64,000 bases of DNA from Tsukamurella pseudospumae. Its GTDB lineage: Bacteria > Actinomycetota > Actinomycetes > Mycobacteriales > Mycobacteriaceae. Positions 17,625 to 27,548 of this stretch are shown one piece after another. The DNA lies in contig NZ_LSRE01000009.1 in the NCBI RefSeq assembly GCF_001575205.1, positions 62,001 to 126,000 of the forward strand, written 5' to 3'. Made by a program: the position numbers and the translations under genes. Numbering within the stretch: the first letter of the stretch is position 1; each line of letters begins with the position of its first letter. The notes under the pieces are model-generated. The model saw only the letters and a program-made list of their open reading frames with translations, searched no databases and was not told the DNA's origin.

Positions 17625-18709
17625 TGCCGCAGACCGTCAGAGGAATCATCGCCCGCACCCAGGGGAAGCCCGTTGAGCTCGTCCCGATCGTGATTCCGGA
17701 CCCGGGGCCCGGCGAGGTGGTGGTCGCGATCCAGGCATGCGGCGTCTGCCACACCGACCTGCACTACCGCGAGGGCGGCATCAACGACGAGTTCCCCTTC
17801 CTGCTGGGGCACGAGGCGGCGGGTGTCGTCGAAACCGTCGGTGCGGGTGTCGATCACGTCGCGCCCGGCGATTTCGTGGTCCTCAACTGGCGGGCCGTGT
17901 GCGGGCAGTGCCGCGCCTGCAAGCGCGGGAAACCGCAGTACTGCTTCGACACCTTCAACGCCACGCAGAAGATGACCCTCGAGGACGGCACCGAGCTCTC
18001 GCCGGCCCTCGGTATCGGCGCGTTCGCGGACAAGACGCTCGTGCATCAGGGACAGTGCACCAAGGTCGATCCCGAGGCCGACCCGGCCGTGGTGGGCCTG
18101 CTCGGGTGCGGTGTCATGGCGGGCCTCGGCGCCGCAGTGAACACCGGAGCCGTCTCCCGCGGCGACACCGTGTCCGTGATCGGTTGCGGCGGTGTGGGAG
18201 ACGCGGCGATCGCGGGTGCCCGGCTGGTGGGGGCGCGCACGATCATCGCCGTCGACCGCGATCCGCGCAAGCTCGAACTGGCCCGCGAGCTCGGCGCCAC
18301 CCACACTGTGAACGCCGCGGAGGTCGATGCCGTGGAGGCGATCCAGGAACTCACCGACGGCTTCGGCGCCGACGTGGTGATCGATGCCGTGGGCCGCCCC
18401 GAGACCTGGAAGCAGGCCTTCTACGCCCGCGACCTGGCGGGCACCGTCGTCCTGGTGGGCGTGCCGACGCCGGACATGACCCTGGACATGCCCCTCATCG
18501 ACTTCTTCTCGCGCGGTGGGGCGTTGAAGTCGTCGTGGTACGGCGACTGCCTGCCGGAGCGGGACTTCCCGCAGCTGGTGGACCTCTACCGGCAGGGACG
18601 TCTCCCGTTGGAGAAGTTCGTCACCGAGCGGATCGCGCTCGACGAGGTGGAGCTGGCCTTCGAGACCATGCACCGCGGCGAGGTGCTGCGCTCGGTGGTG
18701 GTGCTGTGA
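17624..18709 (+). CDS. mscR: S-(hydroxymethyl)mycothiol dehydrogenase
   Basis: A 361-residue zinc-dependent class III-type alcohol dehydrogenase matching MscR/AdhE2 (Rv2259). Catalytic zinc ligands are in [11 protein letters not shown] and GHEAAG; the structural zinc cysteines are in [15 protein letters not shown]; the NAD fold is [10 protein letters not shown]. It oxidises the mycothiol adduct of formaldehyde and can reduce S-nitrosomycothiol, so it detoxifies formaldehyde and nitric oxide in the cytosol. ATG overlaps the upstream TGA by one base, and the downstream metallo-hydrolase overlaps by four, as with Rv2259-Rv2260. Confidence 0.93.
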   Translation: MPQTVRGIIARTQGKPVELVPIVIPDPGPGEVVVAIQACGVCHTDLHYREGGINDEFPFLLGHEAAGVVETVGAGVDHVAPGDFVVLNWRAVCGQCRACKRGKPQYCFDTFNATQKMTLEDGTELSPALGIGAFADKTLVHQGQCTKVDPEADPAVVGLLGCGVMAGLGAAVNTGAVSRGDTVSVIGCGGVGDAAIAGARLVGARTIIAVDRDPRKLELARELGATHTVNAAEVDAVEAIQELTDGFGADVVIDAVGRPETWKQAFYARDLAGTVVLVGVPTPDMTLDMPLIDFFSRGGALKSSWYGDCLPERDFPQLVDLYRQGRLPLEKFVTERIALDEVELAFETMHRGEVLRSVVVL

Positions 18710-19332
18710 CGCTGCGGGTCGAACGGGTCGTCACCTCCGGCACGTTCAGCCTCGACGGCGGGAACTGGGACGTCGACAACAACGTGTGGCTCGTCGGCGA
18801 CGACAGCGAGGTCGTCGTGATCGACGCCGCGCACTCGGCGGACCCGATCGTGGGCGCCGTCGACGGTCGGACGGTGCGCGGAATCGTCTGCACCCATGGG
18901 CACAACGACCACGTGACCGTCGCGCCGGAGCTCTCGGAGCGGCTCGACGCGCCGATCCTGCTGCACCCCGGCGACGACGTGCTGTGGGCCATGACCCACC
19001 CGGGCGTCGGCCACCAGGACCTCGCGGACGACACCCGGATCGCTGTGGGCGGCACCGAGATCCAGGTGATCCACGCACCGGGGCATTCGCCCGGATCGGT
19101 GTGCCTGTACCTGCCCGAGGCGGGGCGGCTGTTCAGCGGCGACACGCTGTTCGCGGGCGGTCCGGGCGCCACCGGCCGGTCCTTCAGCGACTTCTCGGTG
19201 ATCATCGAGTCGATCCGCGACCGCCTGTTCGCGTTGCCGCCGGAGACGGTCGTGAACACCGGCCACGGCGACGGCACGACACTGGGTGCGGAATCCCCAC
19301 AGCTCGAGGAGTGGATCCGCCGCGGGCACTGA
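18706..19332 (+). CDS. Metallo-beta-lactamase-fold hydrolase
   Basis: A 208-residue MBL-fold protein with THGHNDHV (metal-site HxHxDH), [18 protein letters not shown] and a final NTGHGDGT, all metal-binding motifs in order. In this setting, behind mscR, it is the likely counterpart of Rv2260 and may hydrolyse the mycothiol thioester (formyl-mycothiol) made by the dehydrogenase, as glyoxalase II-type enzymes do for glutathione; that is inference. The GTG start overlaps the mscR stop. Confidence 0.9.
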   Translation: MTLRVERVVTSGTFSLDGGNWDVDNNVWLVGDDSEVVVIDAAHSADPIVGAVDGRTVRGIVCTHGHNDHVTVAPELSERLDAPILLHPGDDVLWAMTHPGVGHQDLADDTRIAVGGTEIQVIHAPGHSPGSVCLYLPEAGRLFSGDTLFAGGPGATGRSFSDFSVIIESIRDRLFALPPETVVNTGHGDGTTLGAESPQLEEWIRRGH

Positions 19333-19371
19333 TCCGTATCCACAGCCAAACCTGGGTTGTATCGTCTTTGC

Positions 19372-20103
19372 ATGACCAGAGTGGTGATGGGCCCGCGGGC
19401 GAGCGGATGGTGGATCGCCTACCGGCTCGTCTTCGGCGCTGGCCTGCTCGTAGCACTGTCGGTCCGCCGGTGGGACATGGCCGCGCTCGCGCTGGCGATC
19501 CTGCTCGTGGGCCTCGTCACGATCGCGCGGTCGCTCCAGCAGCAGCTCGCGATGCACCTCCTGGCCTGCGGATTCGCCGCGGCGTCCACCGTGCTCGCGG
19601 CCACGGGTGGACGGCTGGTGCAGGCCCTGCTCGGCGTCCTCGCGGTGCTGGTCCTCGTGGCGATCGTCCCGTCCGCGCGTCGCGAGGGATCGGGCGGACG
19701 GATCCGGACGGAGGAACTCGTCGGGCTGACGGTGCCGCAGGCCGAACGCCTCCTCGGCTACCCGCGGCGCCGCGAGCCCCGCGGCCTCGCCCTGCCCGTC
19801 GTTGTGCCCGTGCCCTTCGGTCCCCGGCCCGCCGGTGCCGACCCGGCCAGCCGGGCGCAGCTGGTGGTCACGTCCGTCGCCGTCGATCCCGCGGCCTCCT
19901 GGATCGCCTTCGGCGTCGCCCCGCTCGGCGCGGTGCCGCCGCTCGATCGTCGCGGGCGGGCTGCGCTCCAGGCGGAGCTGGTCTCGCGCGTCGGGGGATT
20001 CTCGGCGGACCTGCGCTCGGCGCTGCGTCCCGACGGGCCCGAGCGCCGGACGGTGAGCCCGGGCGGATCGCCGCGGCTGGGGCCGGTCGTCACACAGCGG
20101 TGA
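19372..20103 (+). CDS. Membrane protein of unknown function
   Basis: A 243-residue protein with about four N-terminal membrane segments (residues roughly 12-110) and a soluble C-terminal half. ATG 19372 was chosen over a TTG at 19357 because TATCGT (19360-19365) lies 6 nt before it, the leaderless spacing seen elsewhere in the window. Its 3' end overlaps the convergent acyltransferase by 14 bp. I do not recognise the family. Confidence 0.65.
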   Translation: MTRVVMGPRASGWWIAYRLVFGAGLLVALSVRRWDMAALALAILLVGLVTIARSLQQQLAMHLLACGFAAASTVLAATGGRLVQALLGVLAVLVLVAIVPSARREGSGGRIRTEELVGLTVPQAERLLGYPRRREPRGLALPVVVPVPFGPRPAGADPASRAQLVVTSVAVDPAASWIAFGVAPLGAVPPLDRRGRAALQAELVSRVGGFSADLRSALRPDGPERRTVSPGGSPRLGPVVTQR

Positions 20104-21514
20104 GCGCGGGGCTGCGCTCGGCGACCTCCACGATGCGGTCGCGGAGCAGCCGGAACACCGTGTCGACGGAGCGGGCGGCCTGCACGGTGTCGGGGTGCAT
20201 CGCGTTGAAGTCCAGCCCCGACTCGTCCCGGTTGAGCCACACGAACACCTCGCGTGAGGGCGTGGCATTGGCGAACACCGAGAAGTCGTGCTGCCGAGCC
20301 AGTTCCGCGCCGGGAACCCGAGTGACGTCGATGTAGGAGAGCATCGGCGAGGTGAAGCCGTGCTCCACCGGGAAGTCCGGGTCGTCGGCGAGCAGGTCGA
20401 TGACGGGGAACACCGGCGTGCGCTCGAGCTGCCTGGCCACGGCGACGGCCCCGTGCGCGTTGCGGGCCACCTCGTCGAAGTCGCCGCGTGCCGAGAACTG
20501 CACGGGGACCAGGGTGACGTACCAGCCGACGGCCATCGCGTCACCGGTGCCGGACCGGTCGGCGCGGGGGATGAGCATCGTGAACAGCTCGTCGCCGGTG
20601 AGGTTGTGGTGCACCTGGCCGAGCACGGCCAGGAGGGCGCTGCTCATGTTCGCGCCCGCGCGCTTGGCCGCCGCGGCGAACCGCGCCGTCCGCTCGGCGT
20701 CGATGAACGAGCCGTGCACGGCGATCCGCCCCGGCGCCGCCTCGCCCTCGGCCAGGCCCAGGGGGAGTGGGAAGCGCGGCATCCCGCCGGAGCGGCGGAG
20801 CGTTTCGCGCCACTGCACCACGTCCGGATGGGTCGGCGTGAGGGTCGCCGCCAACGTGCGCTGCTCCCGCGTGAACTCGCTGTACGGCCGCACCGGTACC
20901 GCGGTGAACGGCCGGCCGGCGCGGGCGGCCGTGTACCGCGTCAGGAGCTCGAAGAAGCTGACGGCCTGCGAGACACCGTCGGTGAACATGTGGTCCGAGC
21001 AGACCACCACGTCGAAGCGCGGCGCGGGGGAGTCGGGCCGGGCCCGCTCGACGCCCGTGACGGCGAAGGCGAAGGCCGCCCAGTCGTGCAGCTCCGGCAC
21101 GGACTCCAGCAGATGATCCTTCACGGTGACGCCCGGACGGGAATTCGACGAGGCGGTGATAGCGAGTCCGATCTGCTCCGGCGTGAGGGTTCGGCCGTGC
21201 GGATCGGGCTGCGTCGACACCGGAAAGGAGGTGTGGAAGACGTCGTGCGCACGGACGAAATCGGTGAACACCACATTGATCAACGATTCGTCGAATACAT
21301 CGTGAATCGTGAATGTGGTGAACACGAGCCGGCGCGTGCACGCCTCGCCGTCGATGCCGCTGCGCAGGTGGTCGGCCTGAATGAAGGACGTGCTCACGCC
21401 CTGTTCAGGTGCGGTCTTCATCGCCGCCCTCGTGGTCGCGTCGGGAGCCCATACGGCCCACTCGCCCGCCGGGCACTGCCACTGTTCCGAGAAACCCGAG
21501 ATCATGCGAATCAT
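20090..21514 (-). CDS. Condensation-domain (PapA-like) acyltransferase
   Basis: A 474-residue condensation-superfamily enzyme. The catalytic HxxxDG is HMFTDG (in CSDHMFTDGVSQ), and the second subdomain carries the usual WYVTLVPVQF stretch. Mycobacterial PapA proteins use this fold to esterify glycolipids such as trehalose lipids with acyl-CoA or polyketide acyl groups. ATG 21514 and 21505 are both possible; the former is used. The gene is inside the envelope region but not part of the Rv0224c-Rv0228 order, and its 184-bp upstream stretch is markedly AT-rich. Substrate unknown. Confidence 0.85.
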   Translation of the reverse strand: MIRMISGFSEQWQCPAGEWAVWAPDATTRAAMKTAPEQGVSTSFIQADHLRSGIDGEACTRRLVFTTFTIHDVFDESLINVVFTDFVRAHDVFHTSFPVSTQPDPHGRTLTPEQIGLAITASSNSRPGVTVKDHLLESVPELHDWAAFAFAVTGVERARPDSPAPRFDVVVCSDHMFTDGVSQAVSFFELLTRYTAARAGRPFTAVPVRPYSEFTREQRTLAATLTPTHPDVVQWRETLRRSGGMPRFPLPLGLAEGEAAPGRIAVHGSFIDAERTARFAAAAKRAGANMSSALLAVLGQVHHNLTGDELFTMLIPRADRSGTGDAMAVGWYVTLVPVQFSARGDFDEVARNAHGAVAVARQLERTPVFPVIDLLADDPDFPVEHGFTSPMLSYIDVTRVPGAELARQHDFSVFANATPSREVFVWLNRDESGLDFNAMHPDTVQAARSVDTVFRLLRDRIVEVAERSPALTAV

Positions 21515-21698
21515 GATCCCGAAGTGGATAGCGGCACAAAAGACCTGGGAACAGTGAGATAGCCGACATCGGTGAAGGGTTCTCATTTCGCCACGAATAG
21601 CGCATCATGCGCTGCGCTAATTACATGAAGAAATAACGGACATGAAGCTGCAAGCGGAATCGCAAAAAGACCGAACGGTGTACAGAATGTCCGGGCGC
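21515..21698 (-). promoter_or_regulatory. AT-rich upstream region of the PapA-like gene
   Basis: A 184-bp segment with A/T runs (GCAAAAAGACC, TGAAGAAATAACGG) that contrast with the GC-rich flanks. It must contain the promoter of the acyltransferase; no clear operator was found. Confidence 0.4.
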
Positions 21699-23405
21699 TC
21701 AGCCGTCGTCGTCGGAGTCGGCGGCCACGGCGCGGGCGGCGGACCGTCGGATCGGGGAGGCCGCAGCTGCGCCGCCCAGTAGTACCGCGGCCCACAGCAG
21801 GTGCGCGGCCCACGCTCCGGCGCGCTCCGGCGGCGACGCGCCCGCGGTCGCGATCTCGCCCGGCACGCGATAGAGCCGCAGCTCGGGCGTGTCGACGACG
21901 AGTGCCAGGCCCGGCAGGGGCACCGTCGGGAACACCGCTCCGTCGTCGCCGGACACCGCCTCCACGAGCACCCACCCGATGCCGAGCTGCGCCAGCCGGC
22001 CCGCGAGGGCGTCGCCGCCAGAGGCGAGCGCGTCCTCGGCGTCGGCCGCGACGCCCGGCACGCGATCCACCGACCGGCCGCCCACCCGCAGTTCACCGGT
22101 CTGCAGGACGGGCGCGCGCAGCATCCGCGGCGCCGGGTCGAGTACCGGCGCCGCGGGCCCGTAGGCGTACGTCCGGAACATCCCCGGCGGCAGCACGGCG
22201 ACCGCCCCGCGGTCCGCCGGCACGGCATCGGCGACGGTGCGCCAGGACGCCGGGTAGGTCACCGGCGCGAGCGCCCCGCCGACGCCCCACGCGAGCCCCG
22301 GCAGGACCGCGATCGGCAGCGCGGCGACCGCGACCGCCCCCGCGGTGCGGGCCGTGGCCGGCAGCGCGGACACCAGGGCCGCGGCGCAGGTCGCGACGAG
22401 CGGCACCGCGAGCGCCACCCACTTCTGCCCGTCGCGCAGCAGCCCGCTCCCCGGGATCGCCTGCACCACGGCCCCGAGCACCGATACTCCCGGCCCGGTC
22501 GCCGCGAGCGCGGGCAGGACCACCGCACACAGTGCGAGCAGCGCGATCCGGCCCAGCGGCGGCGAGAACAGGCGGGCGCGAAGCACGATCAGCCCGCCCA
22601 CCAGCAGGACGATGGCGAGGACGGTCCAGAGCCACGGCGCACCGTCGGGCACGGACTGGCGGTTCCAGATCCCCCCGAGCCCGAGCAACGACCCCAGCGT
22701 GCCCAGTCCGGGCTCGGCCCGTGCGGCGAACACGGCGACGCTCGCCGGGTCGGCGCGGACACCGTCGCCCGACACCAGCGAGGGATACACCCACGGCGCC
22801 GCCGCACAGACGAACAGGCCCAACTGCCACGCCCAGCGCCGCGGCGCCGTCACGAGGCCCGCGATCAGCGCGAACACGGCGCCCGTCGGCGTGAGGCCGC
22901 CCGCGGCGAGGCAGGCGGCGAAGGCGCCGAGCTGCCGCCGGCCGGACAGCCGCAGTCCGGCTACGATCATCCACCCGATCGCCGCGTAGCCGGCCAGCAG
23001 ACTCCAGTGCCCCTGCAGCAGGCGCTCGGCGACGAACGGGTTCCACAGCCCCACCGTCGCCCCGGCCAGGCCCGCGCCGAGGCCGGCGTCGCGGCCCACG
23101 GCACTCAGTATCGCGAGCGCGCAGCGCCCGAAGCCCCACCCCGCCGCGGTGAGCGCGACGAACAGCAGGGCCGTGACCAGCAGGCCACCGTCGACGACCT
23201 GCGAGCCGAGCGCCAGCAACCAGTCCTGCGGGGTCGCGCGAGCGGCGTTGCCGCCGAGGCCGAGCGCGGCGTCGGTGAGGTGCGAGCGCGGCGTGGAGAC
23301 CGCGTCGCGGAGCAGCAGATACCGCCCGCCCACCGCCAGCGGGCCCAGGATCACGAACGCGAGCGCGGCCGACCAGGCGGCGAGGGCAGCGTCGCGCGAT
23401 CTCAT
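21699..23405 (-). CDS. Polytopic envelope membrane protein (Rv0226c-like)
   Basis: A 568-residue protein with about a dozen membrane segments in the first 400 residues, an early loop with an aromatic/acidic stretch and a C-terminal soluble part of about 150 residues ending in another helix. The topology resembles GT-C glycosyltransferases, though no catalytic Asp motif is certain. Position next to homologues of Rv0225, Rv0227c and Rv0228 points to the equivalent of Rv0226c. ATG 23405 follows a TAGGGT box by 7 nt. It probably works on lipid-linked sugars at the membrane. Confidence 0.75.
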   Translation of the reverse strand: MRSRDAALAAWSAALAFVILGPLAVGGRYLLLRDAVSTPRSHLTDAALGLGGNAARATPQDWLLALGSQVVDGGLLVTALLFVALTAAGWGFGRCALAILSAVGRDAGLGAGLAGATVGLWNPFVAERLLQGHWSLLAGYAAIGWMIVAGLRLSGRRQLGAFAACLAAGGLTPTGAVFALIAGLVTAPRRWAWQLGLFVCAAAPWVYPSLVSGDGVRADPASVAVFAARAEPGLGTLGSLLGLGGIWNRQSVPDGAPWLWTVLAIVLLVGGLIVLRARLFSPPLGRIALLALCAVVLPALAATGPGVSVLGAVVQAIPGSGLLRDGQKWVALAVPLVATCAAALVSALPATARTAGAVAVAALPIAVLPGLAWGVGGALAPVTYPASWRTVADAVPADRGAVAVLPPGMFRTYAYGPAAPVLDPAPRMLRAPVLQTGELRVGGRSVDRVPGVAADAEDALASGGDALAGRLAQLGIGWVLVEAVSGDDGAVFPTVPLPGLALVVDTPELRLYRVPGEIATAGASPPERAGAWAAHLLWAAVLLGGAAAASPIRRSAARAVAADSDDDG

Positions 23406-23434
23406 CTCCGCCACCCTACTGACAGAATGTGCGG

Positions 23435-24649
23435 GTGAGCGGTTTGGCGTGGGTGACGGTCGGCTCGATGCTGGCGAACCTCTGCTCGTACCTCGTGCAC
23501 CTGCCGGCGAGCCGCTGGCTCGGGCCGTCCGGCTACGGCGAGTTCGCCGCGCTGTTGCAGCTCGTGCTGGTGCTCGCGGTGCCGGCGCTGGCACTGCAGA
23601 CGGTGGTCGCGCGCCAGGTGGTGCGCGGCGCGGGCGCCGCGCAGATGCGCCGCCTCGGGTACGTGATCGCGGTCGGCGCGACGCTGCTCGCCGGGGTCGC
23701 GGTGCCGCTCGCGGCCGCGGGCCTGCACACCCGGGCGATCACGGCCGCCGCCGCACTCGCCGCCGCACCCGCGCTGGTGCTGCTCGCCGTCGAACAGGGC
23801 GTCCTGCAGGGGGAGCGGCGGTTCGGACGACTCGCCGTCCTGCTGGCCGTCGCGGGCCTGGGGAAGCTGGCGTTCAGCATTCCGGGGCTGCTGGTGGGCC
23901 CCGGCCCCGCACTGCTCGGCACGACCGTGGGCGCTCTCGTCGCGGCCGGGCTCGGCCGGGTGCTCGCCGGCTCGCCGCCCGGGTCCGACGGTGCGCCCTC
24001 ACTCGATCCCGTCGCCGGCGTGCGGGCCGTTCTGGGCGCCAGCTCGGTGCAGCTGGTGCTCGCGGTGTTCGCGTCGCTGGACCTGCTGCTCGCGCGGCCC
24101 GTGCTGGGAGCGGCCGCCGGCGGCACCTACGCGCTGGGCGCGGTGGCCGCGAAGGTCGCGTTCTGGCTGCCGCAGGCGGTGGGAGTCGTGTTCTATCCGC
24201 AGCTCGCCACGCCCGAACGGGCCCGGGGCGCACTGCGCACCGTGCTCGCTCTGCTGATCGGGCTCGGACTGGTGTGCGTGGCCGGGGCCGCGATCTGCGC
24301 GCCGCTCGCCACGCTGCTCGCCGGCGCGGAGTACCGGCCCGTGCAGGGGCTGCTGTGGCTGTTCGCCGCGCAGGGCGCGCTCATCGCGCTGCTGCAGGGG
24401 CTGCTGCTGTACGCGATCGCGATCGAGCGCACCCGCATGGCCGGCTACGCGTGGGCGGTGCTCGCGGTCGAGGCGGCCGTCCTGCTGACGTGGCCGCGGA
24501 CCCCCGCGGAAATGATCACCGCCGCGGCGCTGGGTGCGCTCGCGGCGGTGATGGTGGTCGGTGCTGTTGTGGCGATCAGCGCTGGTCGTCCCGTTTCCGG
24601 AAGTCGATCGCCTCGGTCCGGGACTCGTCCGGCCGCGGCTGAGCGCTGA
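23435..24649 (+). CDS. MOP-superfamily polysaccharide/lipid flippase
   Basis: A 404-residue protein with about 12 membrane helices and the Wzx/MATE-like opening (LANLCSYLVHLPASRWLGPSGYGEFAAL). Such proteins flip undecaprenyl- or decaprenyl-linked glycans to the outside, which fits a cluster of glycosyltransferases and AftD. GTG 23435 was preferred to GTG 23429 because CAGAAT (23423-23428) is 6 nt upstream of it (leaderless). Its last 74 bp overlap the 3' end of the convergent DUF3068 gene. The actual cargo is unknown. Confidence 0.83.
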   Translation: MSGLAWVTVGSMLANLCSYLVHLPASRWLGPSGYGEFAALLQLVLVLAVPALALQTVVARQVVRGAGAAQMRRLGYVIAVGATLLAGVAVPLAAAGLHTRAITAAAALAAAPALVLLAVEQGVLQGERRFGRLAVLLAVAGLGKLAFSIPGLLVGPGPALLGTTVGALVAAGLGRVLAGSPPGSDGAPSLDPVAGVRAVLGASSVQLVLAVFASLDLLLARPVLGAAAGGTYALGAVAAKVAFWLPQAVGVVFYPQLATPERARGALRTVLALLIGLGLVCVAGAAICAPLATLLAGAEYRPVQGLLWLFAAQGALIALLQGLLLYAIAIERTRMAGYAWAVLAVEAAVLLTWPRTPAEMITAAALGALAAVMVVGAVVAISAGRPVSGSRSPRSGTRPAAAER

Positions 24650-25943
24650 AGGCCTCCGTGGCCGGGTCCGCGTCGGCGCCCAGCGGCGTCGTCGGATCGT
24701 CACCGAAGTGCGCGGTGGGCTCGTCGTCGAGCGGGGCGCTCGGGGCGGCACCGTCGTAGCTTCCGCCCCCGGTGCGCCCGCCCGCCGCAGGAGCGGCCCG
24801 ACGGCCCAGGACCAGCGCGAACGCGCCGAGCCCCAGGGCGATCACGCCGAGCACACCGCCGGCGACCGGCACCACGTACTTCGCGACCGCGATCCTGTTC
24901 TGCGCCGACTTCGCGGCCTCCGCCTGCGAGCGGACCGTCGCATCGACCCAGCGCTGCTGGGCGTTGAAGACCTCGAGGCGGAAGTCGCGGATCGCCTTCG
25001 CCGTGTTCGGTGAGACCTGCGCGGGGGTGCGGAACTGCTGCGTGTAATGCAGCGACTGGTCGACGATGATGCCCGACTTCGGGTCCACCCACAGGTCGAC
25101 CGCGGTCTTGGCCCAGCGGTTGAGGGTGATGTCGTCCTTGGCGTCGACGCCCGGTCCCTCGATGCCCCACCAGCCGGCGGTCTTGGTGAGCACCGTGCCG
25201 AGGGTCGCGTCGCTGCCGTCGCGGATGGTCGAGAGGTCGACCCAGTCCTGGGTGCCCTGGAAGTGCAGCGTGTTGGTCCCGCTGACCTCCTTCTCCTCGA
25301 CGAACTTCAGGCCCACGTTCTTGCGCGTGATGAGGTCGAAGAACGAGTACTGGCCGTCCTGCGTCGTGTCCGCGGGGAAGCGGTACTGCAGGCCCTGACG
25401 ATCGCCGATCTTCACCGCGGGAGCGCTCTCGCCGGGCGAGTAGGTGGCCTCGGAGATCTTGTCGGTGGGCTTGCCCGTCTCGCGGTCCAGCGATACGCGG
25501 TCCAGCCACGCCTGCACCAGGCCGTCGTCGCAGGGGCGCTCGTTCTTCGCGGCGCCGGTCAGCTCGGGGTGCCGGGGCTCGCCCTTGGTCTTGATCGAGG
25601 GGACCACCATGGACATGCCGGACTGGACGGTCATCGTGCTCTTGTCCGACGGCGAGGTCACGAGCGTGCGGGTCTGCGTGGTCACCGAGACGTCGTTGAT
25701 CACGGCCTTCGGCTTGTTGAACGAGCACAGGTCCAGCTGGCGCGCGGGGAACTGCGCGTCCGCCTGTGAGTCCGCAGGCTTCTCCGACCTCGCCACCGTG
25801 GTGATGTCCAGGTTCAGCGGAATCGTGGTCAGCTTGCCGGCCACGTAGACCGGTCCGGCGATCGCGGACGTGATCAGGAGTGCGCCCACGAAGATCAGGA
25901 TCGGACCGATAACGCGCGCCAGCCTGCTACGGCCTACCGCCAT
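24576..25943 (-). CDS. DUF3068 'porin PorA family' membrane protein (Rv0227c-like)
   Basis: A 455-residue protein: one N-terminal membrane anchor (about residues 10-35), a large extracytoplasmic domain (40-360), a second helix (about 370-395) and a low-complexity, Asp/Ala/Pro-rich cytoplasmic tail. This two-anchor layout and the start RSRLARVIGPILIFVGALL are typical of DUF3068. A GGAGA site supports ATG 25943. It is the expected neighbour of the Rv0228-like acyltransferase, divergent across 174 bp. The name porin comes from database labels; pore function here is unproven. Confidence 0.88.
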   Translation of the reverse strand: MAVGRSRLARVIGPILIFVGALLITSAIAGPVYVAGKLTTIPLNLDITTVARSEKPADSQADAQFPARQLDLCSFNKPKAVINDVSVTTQTRTLVTSPSDKSTMTVQSGMSMVVPSIKTKGEPRHPELTGAAKNERPCDDGLVQAWLDRVSLDRETGKPTDKISEATYSPGESAPAVKIGDRQGLQYRFPADTTQDGQYSFFDLITRKNVGLKFVEEKEVSGTNTLHFQGTQDWVDLSTIRDGSDATLGTVLTKTAGWWGIEGPGVDAKDDITLNRWAKTAVDLWVDPKSGIIVDQSLHYTQQFRTPAQVSPNTAKAIRDFRLEVFNAQQRWVDATVRSQAEAAKSAQNRIAVAKYVVPVAGGVLGVIALGLGAFALVLGRRAAPAAGGRTGGGSYDGAAPSAPLDDEPTAHFGDDPTTPLGADADPATEAFSAQPRPDESRTEAIDFRKRDDQR

Positions 25944-26052
25944 CGAAGTGTCTCCTCACATCTTCTACGGGGCGCATGCGTGGTCGCACGCGCCGGTTCG
26001 CTGCGAGGGCACGCACCGGCGCACCCGTCTACAAGTACCCGAGCCTACAGGT

Positions 26053-26075
26053 GCGACCGGCGGGACACCGGTCGC
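26053..26075. promoter_or_regulatory. Dyad in DUF3068/acyltransferase divergent region
   Basis: GCGACCGG and CCGGTCGC form a perfect 8-bp dyad around 7 nt, about 30 bp before the TAGATT box of the acyltransferase. It may be an operator; no regulator is adjacent. Confidence 0.3.
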
Positions 26076-26117
26076 GCGCGCGGGGCGGGCCGGAATCACG
26101 GGTAGATTCTGTGGACG

Positions 26118-27350
26118 ATGAGCACAGCCGGTACCAGCGATTTCGCGACTGCAAAGACTGCGGGCGCGGCCGGTTTCGTGCCCGCGCTCGAAGGAATGCG
26201 GGCGGTCGCGGCGGTCGCCGTCATGCTCACCCACACCGCCTTCCAGACCGGTCAGGTGGGACATTCGGTGATGGGCCGGGTGTGGGGCCGGTTCGACATG
26301 GCGGTCGCGCTGTTCTTCGGGCTGTCGGGATTCCTGCTGTGGCGCGCGCATGCGCGGGCCGCGTGGTCCGACGGTGCCGGGCCTGCGACGGGGCGGTACT
26401 ACCGGTCGCGACTCGTGCGGATCATGCCGGCGTATCTGGTGGTCGCGGTGGTGGCGCTGGCGCTGCTGCCGCGGGCTGACCCGCCGTCCGGATCCACCTG
26501 GTTCGCCAACCTCACGCTGACGCAGGTCTTCGTGCCCTATTCGCTCACCGACGGGCTGACCCAGATGTGGTCGCTGTCGGTGGAGATGCTGTTCTACCTG
26601 GTGCTGCCGCTCGCTGCGGTGGCACTGGTGCGGGTGCGCGGAGCGCGGGCGCCATGGCGCGTGCCGGTCCTGCTGGCGGTGGCGGCGGCGTCGCTGTCCT
26701 GGGCGTGGGTCGGCGCCGCGCTGGCGTTGCCCCCGGGAGTGAACCACCACAACTGGCTGCCCTCCTACGTCCCGTGGTTCGTGGCGGGCATGGTGCTCGC
26801 GGAGATGGTCTGTGCTCCGGTGTCGCGGTACGCGGGGGCGCGGCGGCTCGCGCGGCGGCGGATCTGCTGGCCGGCAGCCCTCGTCGTGTTCGGGGTGATC
26901 TGCACGCCACTCGGCGGCCCGGTGACGCTGGACACCCCCGAGTCCTGGCAGTTCGCGGTCCGGATGGGCCTGGGTGGTGTGCTGGCCCTCCTGCTGCTGG
27001 CACCGCTCGTGCTCGCACCCGTGGGGGCGCCGTCGCGATGGCTGGCGTCGGGGCCGATGCTGGCGCTGGGGCGCTGGTCGTACGGGATCTTCATCTGGCA
27101 CCTCGTGGTGCTGACCGCGATCTTCCCGCTGTTCGCGATCATGCCCTTCCACGGGAACATGGTGGCGGTCACGCTGCTGACCCTCGTCTTCTCGATCGCC
27201 GTAGCGGCGCTGAGCTACGCCTGGGTGGAGGAGCCGGCCCGCCGCTGGCTGGCCCGTCATGAGGCCCGACGGTCCGCCGCCACAGTCGGGTCCCAGGGCG
27301 CGGTGGACGGCGCGGTCGGGAGCGCGGTCGAGACCGAGGCCGGGGTCTAA
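26118..27350 (+). CDS. Acyltransferase 3 (OafA-like) membrane protein (Rv0228-like)
   Basis: A 410-residue integral membrane O-acyltransferase with about ten helices. The family opening FVPALEGMRAVAAVAVMLTH carries the conserved Arg and His; RSRLVRIMPAYLV and QMWSLSVEMLFYL (Glu in SVE) are the other hallmarks. It moves acyl groups across the membrane onto envelope sugars; mycobacterial Rv0228 occupies the same place. TAGATT (26103-26108) lies 9 nt before the ATG with no Shine-Dalgarno site. Substrate unknown. Confidence 0.88.
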   Translation: MSTAGTSDFATAKTAGAAGFVPALEGMRAVAAVAVMLTHTAFQTGQVGHSVMGRVWGRFDMAVALFFGLSGFLLWRAHARAAWSDGAGPATGRYYRSRLVRIMPAYLVVAVVALALLPRADPPSGSTWFANLTLTQVFVPYSLTDGLTQMWSLSVEMLFYLVLPLAAVALVRVRGARAPWRVPVLLAVAAASLSWAWVGAALALPPGVNHHNWLPSYVPWFVAGMVLAEMVCAPVSRYAGARRLARRRICWPAALVVFGVICTPLGGPVTLDTPESWQFAVRMGLGGVLALLLLAPLVLAPVGAPSRWLASGPMLALGRWSYGIFIWHLVVLTAIFPLFAIMPFHGNMVAVTLLTLVFSIAVAALSYAWVEEPARRWLARHEARRSAATVGSQGAVDGAVGSAVETEAGV

Positions 27351-27464
27351 CACCGGTCCGGATCGAGGACAGGCCGGAGTCAGGTCAGGCGGGGCCGGGC
27401 TGGGCGGGTTGGGTCGGGGCGCCGCAGGTGCCGGGCTGGGGCGAGGGCAGTGTCGTTCCGAAAA

Positions 27465-27548
27465 GGGTATGCGCATCGTGCATACCCAAGTATGTGCAGG
27501 TCAGGCGCATATTTTTCGGCTGGGGGTATGCGTGCTGCGCATACCCCC
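27465..27548 (+). repeat. Paired-hairpin intergenic element, copy B
   Basis: First hairpin GGGTATGC/GCATACCC (27465-27487); core GTGCAGGTCAGGCGCAT followed by ATTTTTCGG, forward; second hairpin is a perfect 11-bp stem GGGGGTATGCG/CGCATACCCCC around TGCTG (27522-27548). The best-preserved copy. Confidence 0.9.

Noticed and set aside
25970-26000. A ninth paired-hairpin element near the DUF3068 start
   Set aside because: GCGCATGCGTGGTCGCACGCGCC resembles one stem but lacks the core and the second hairpin.
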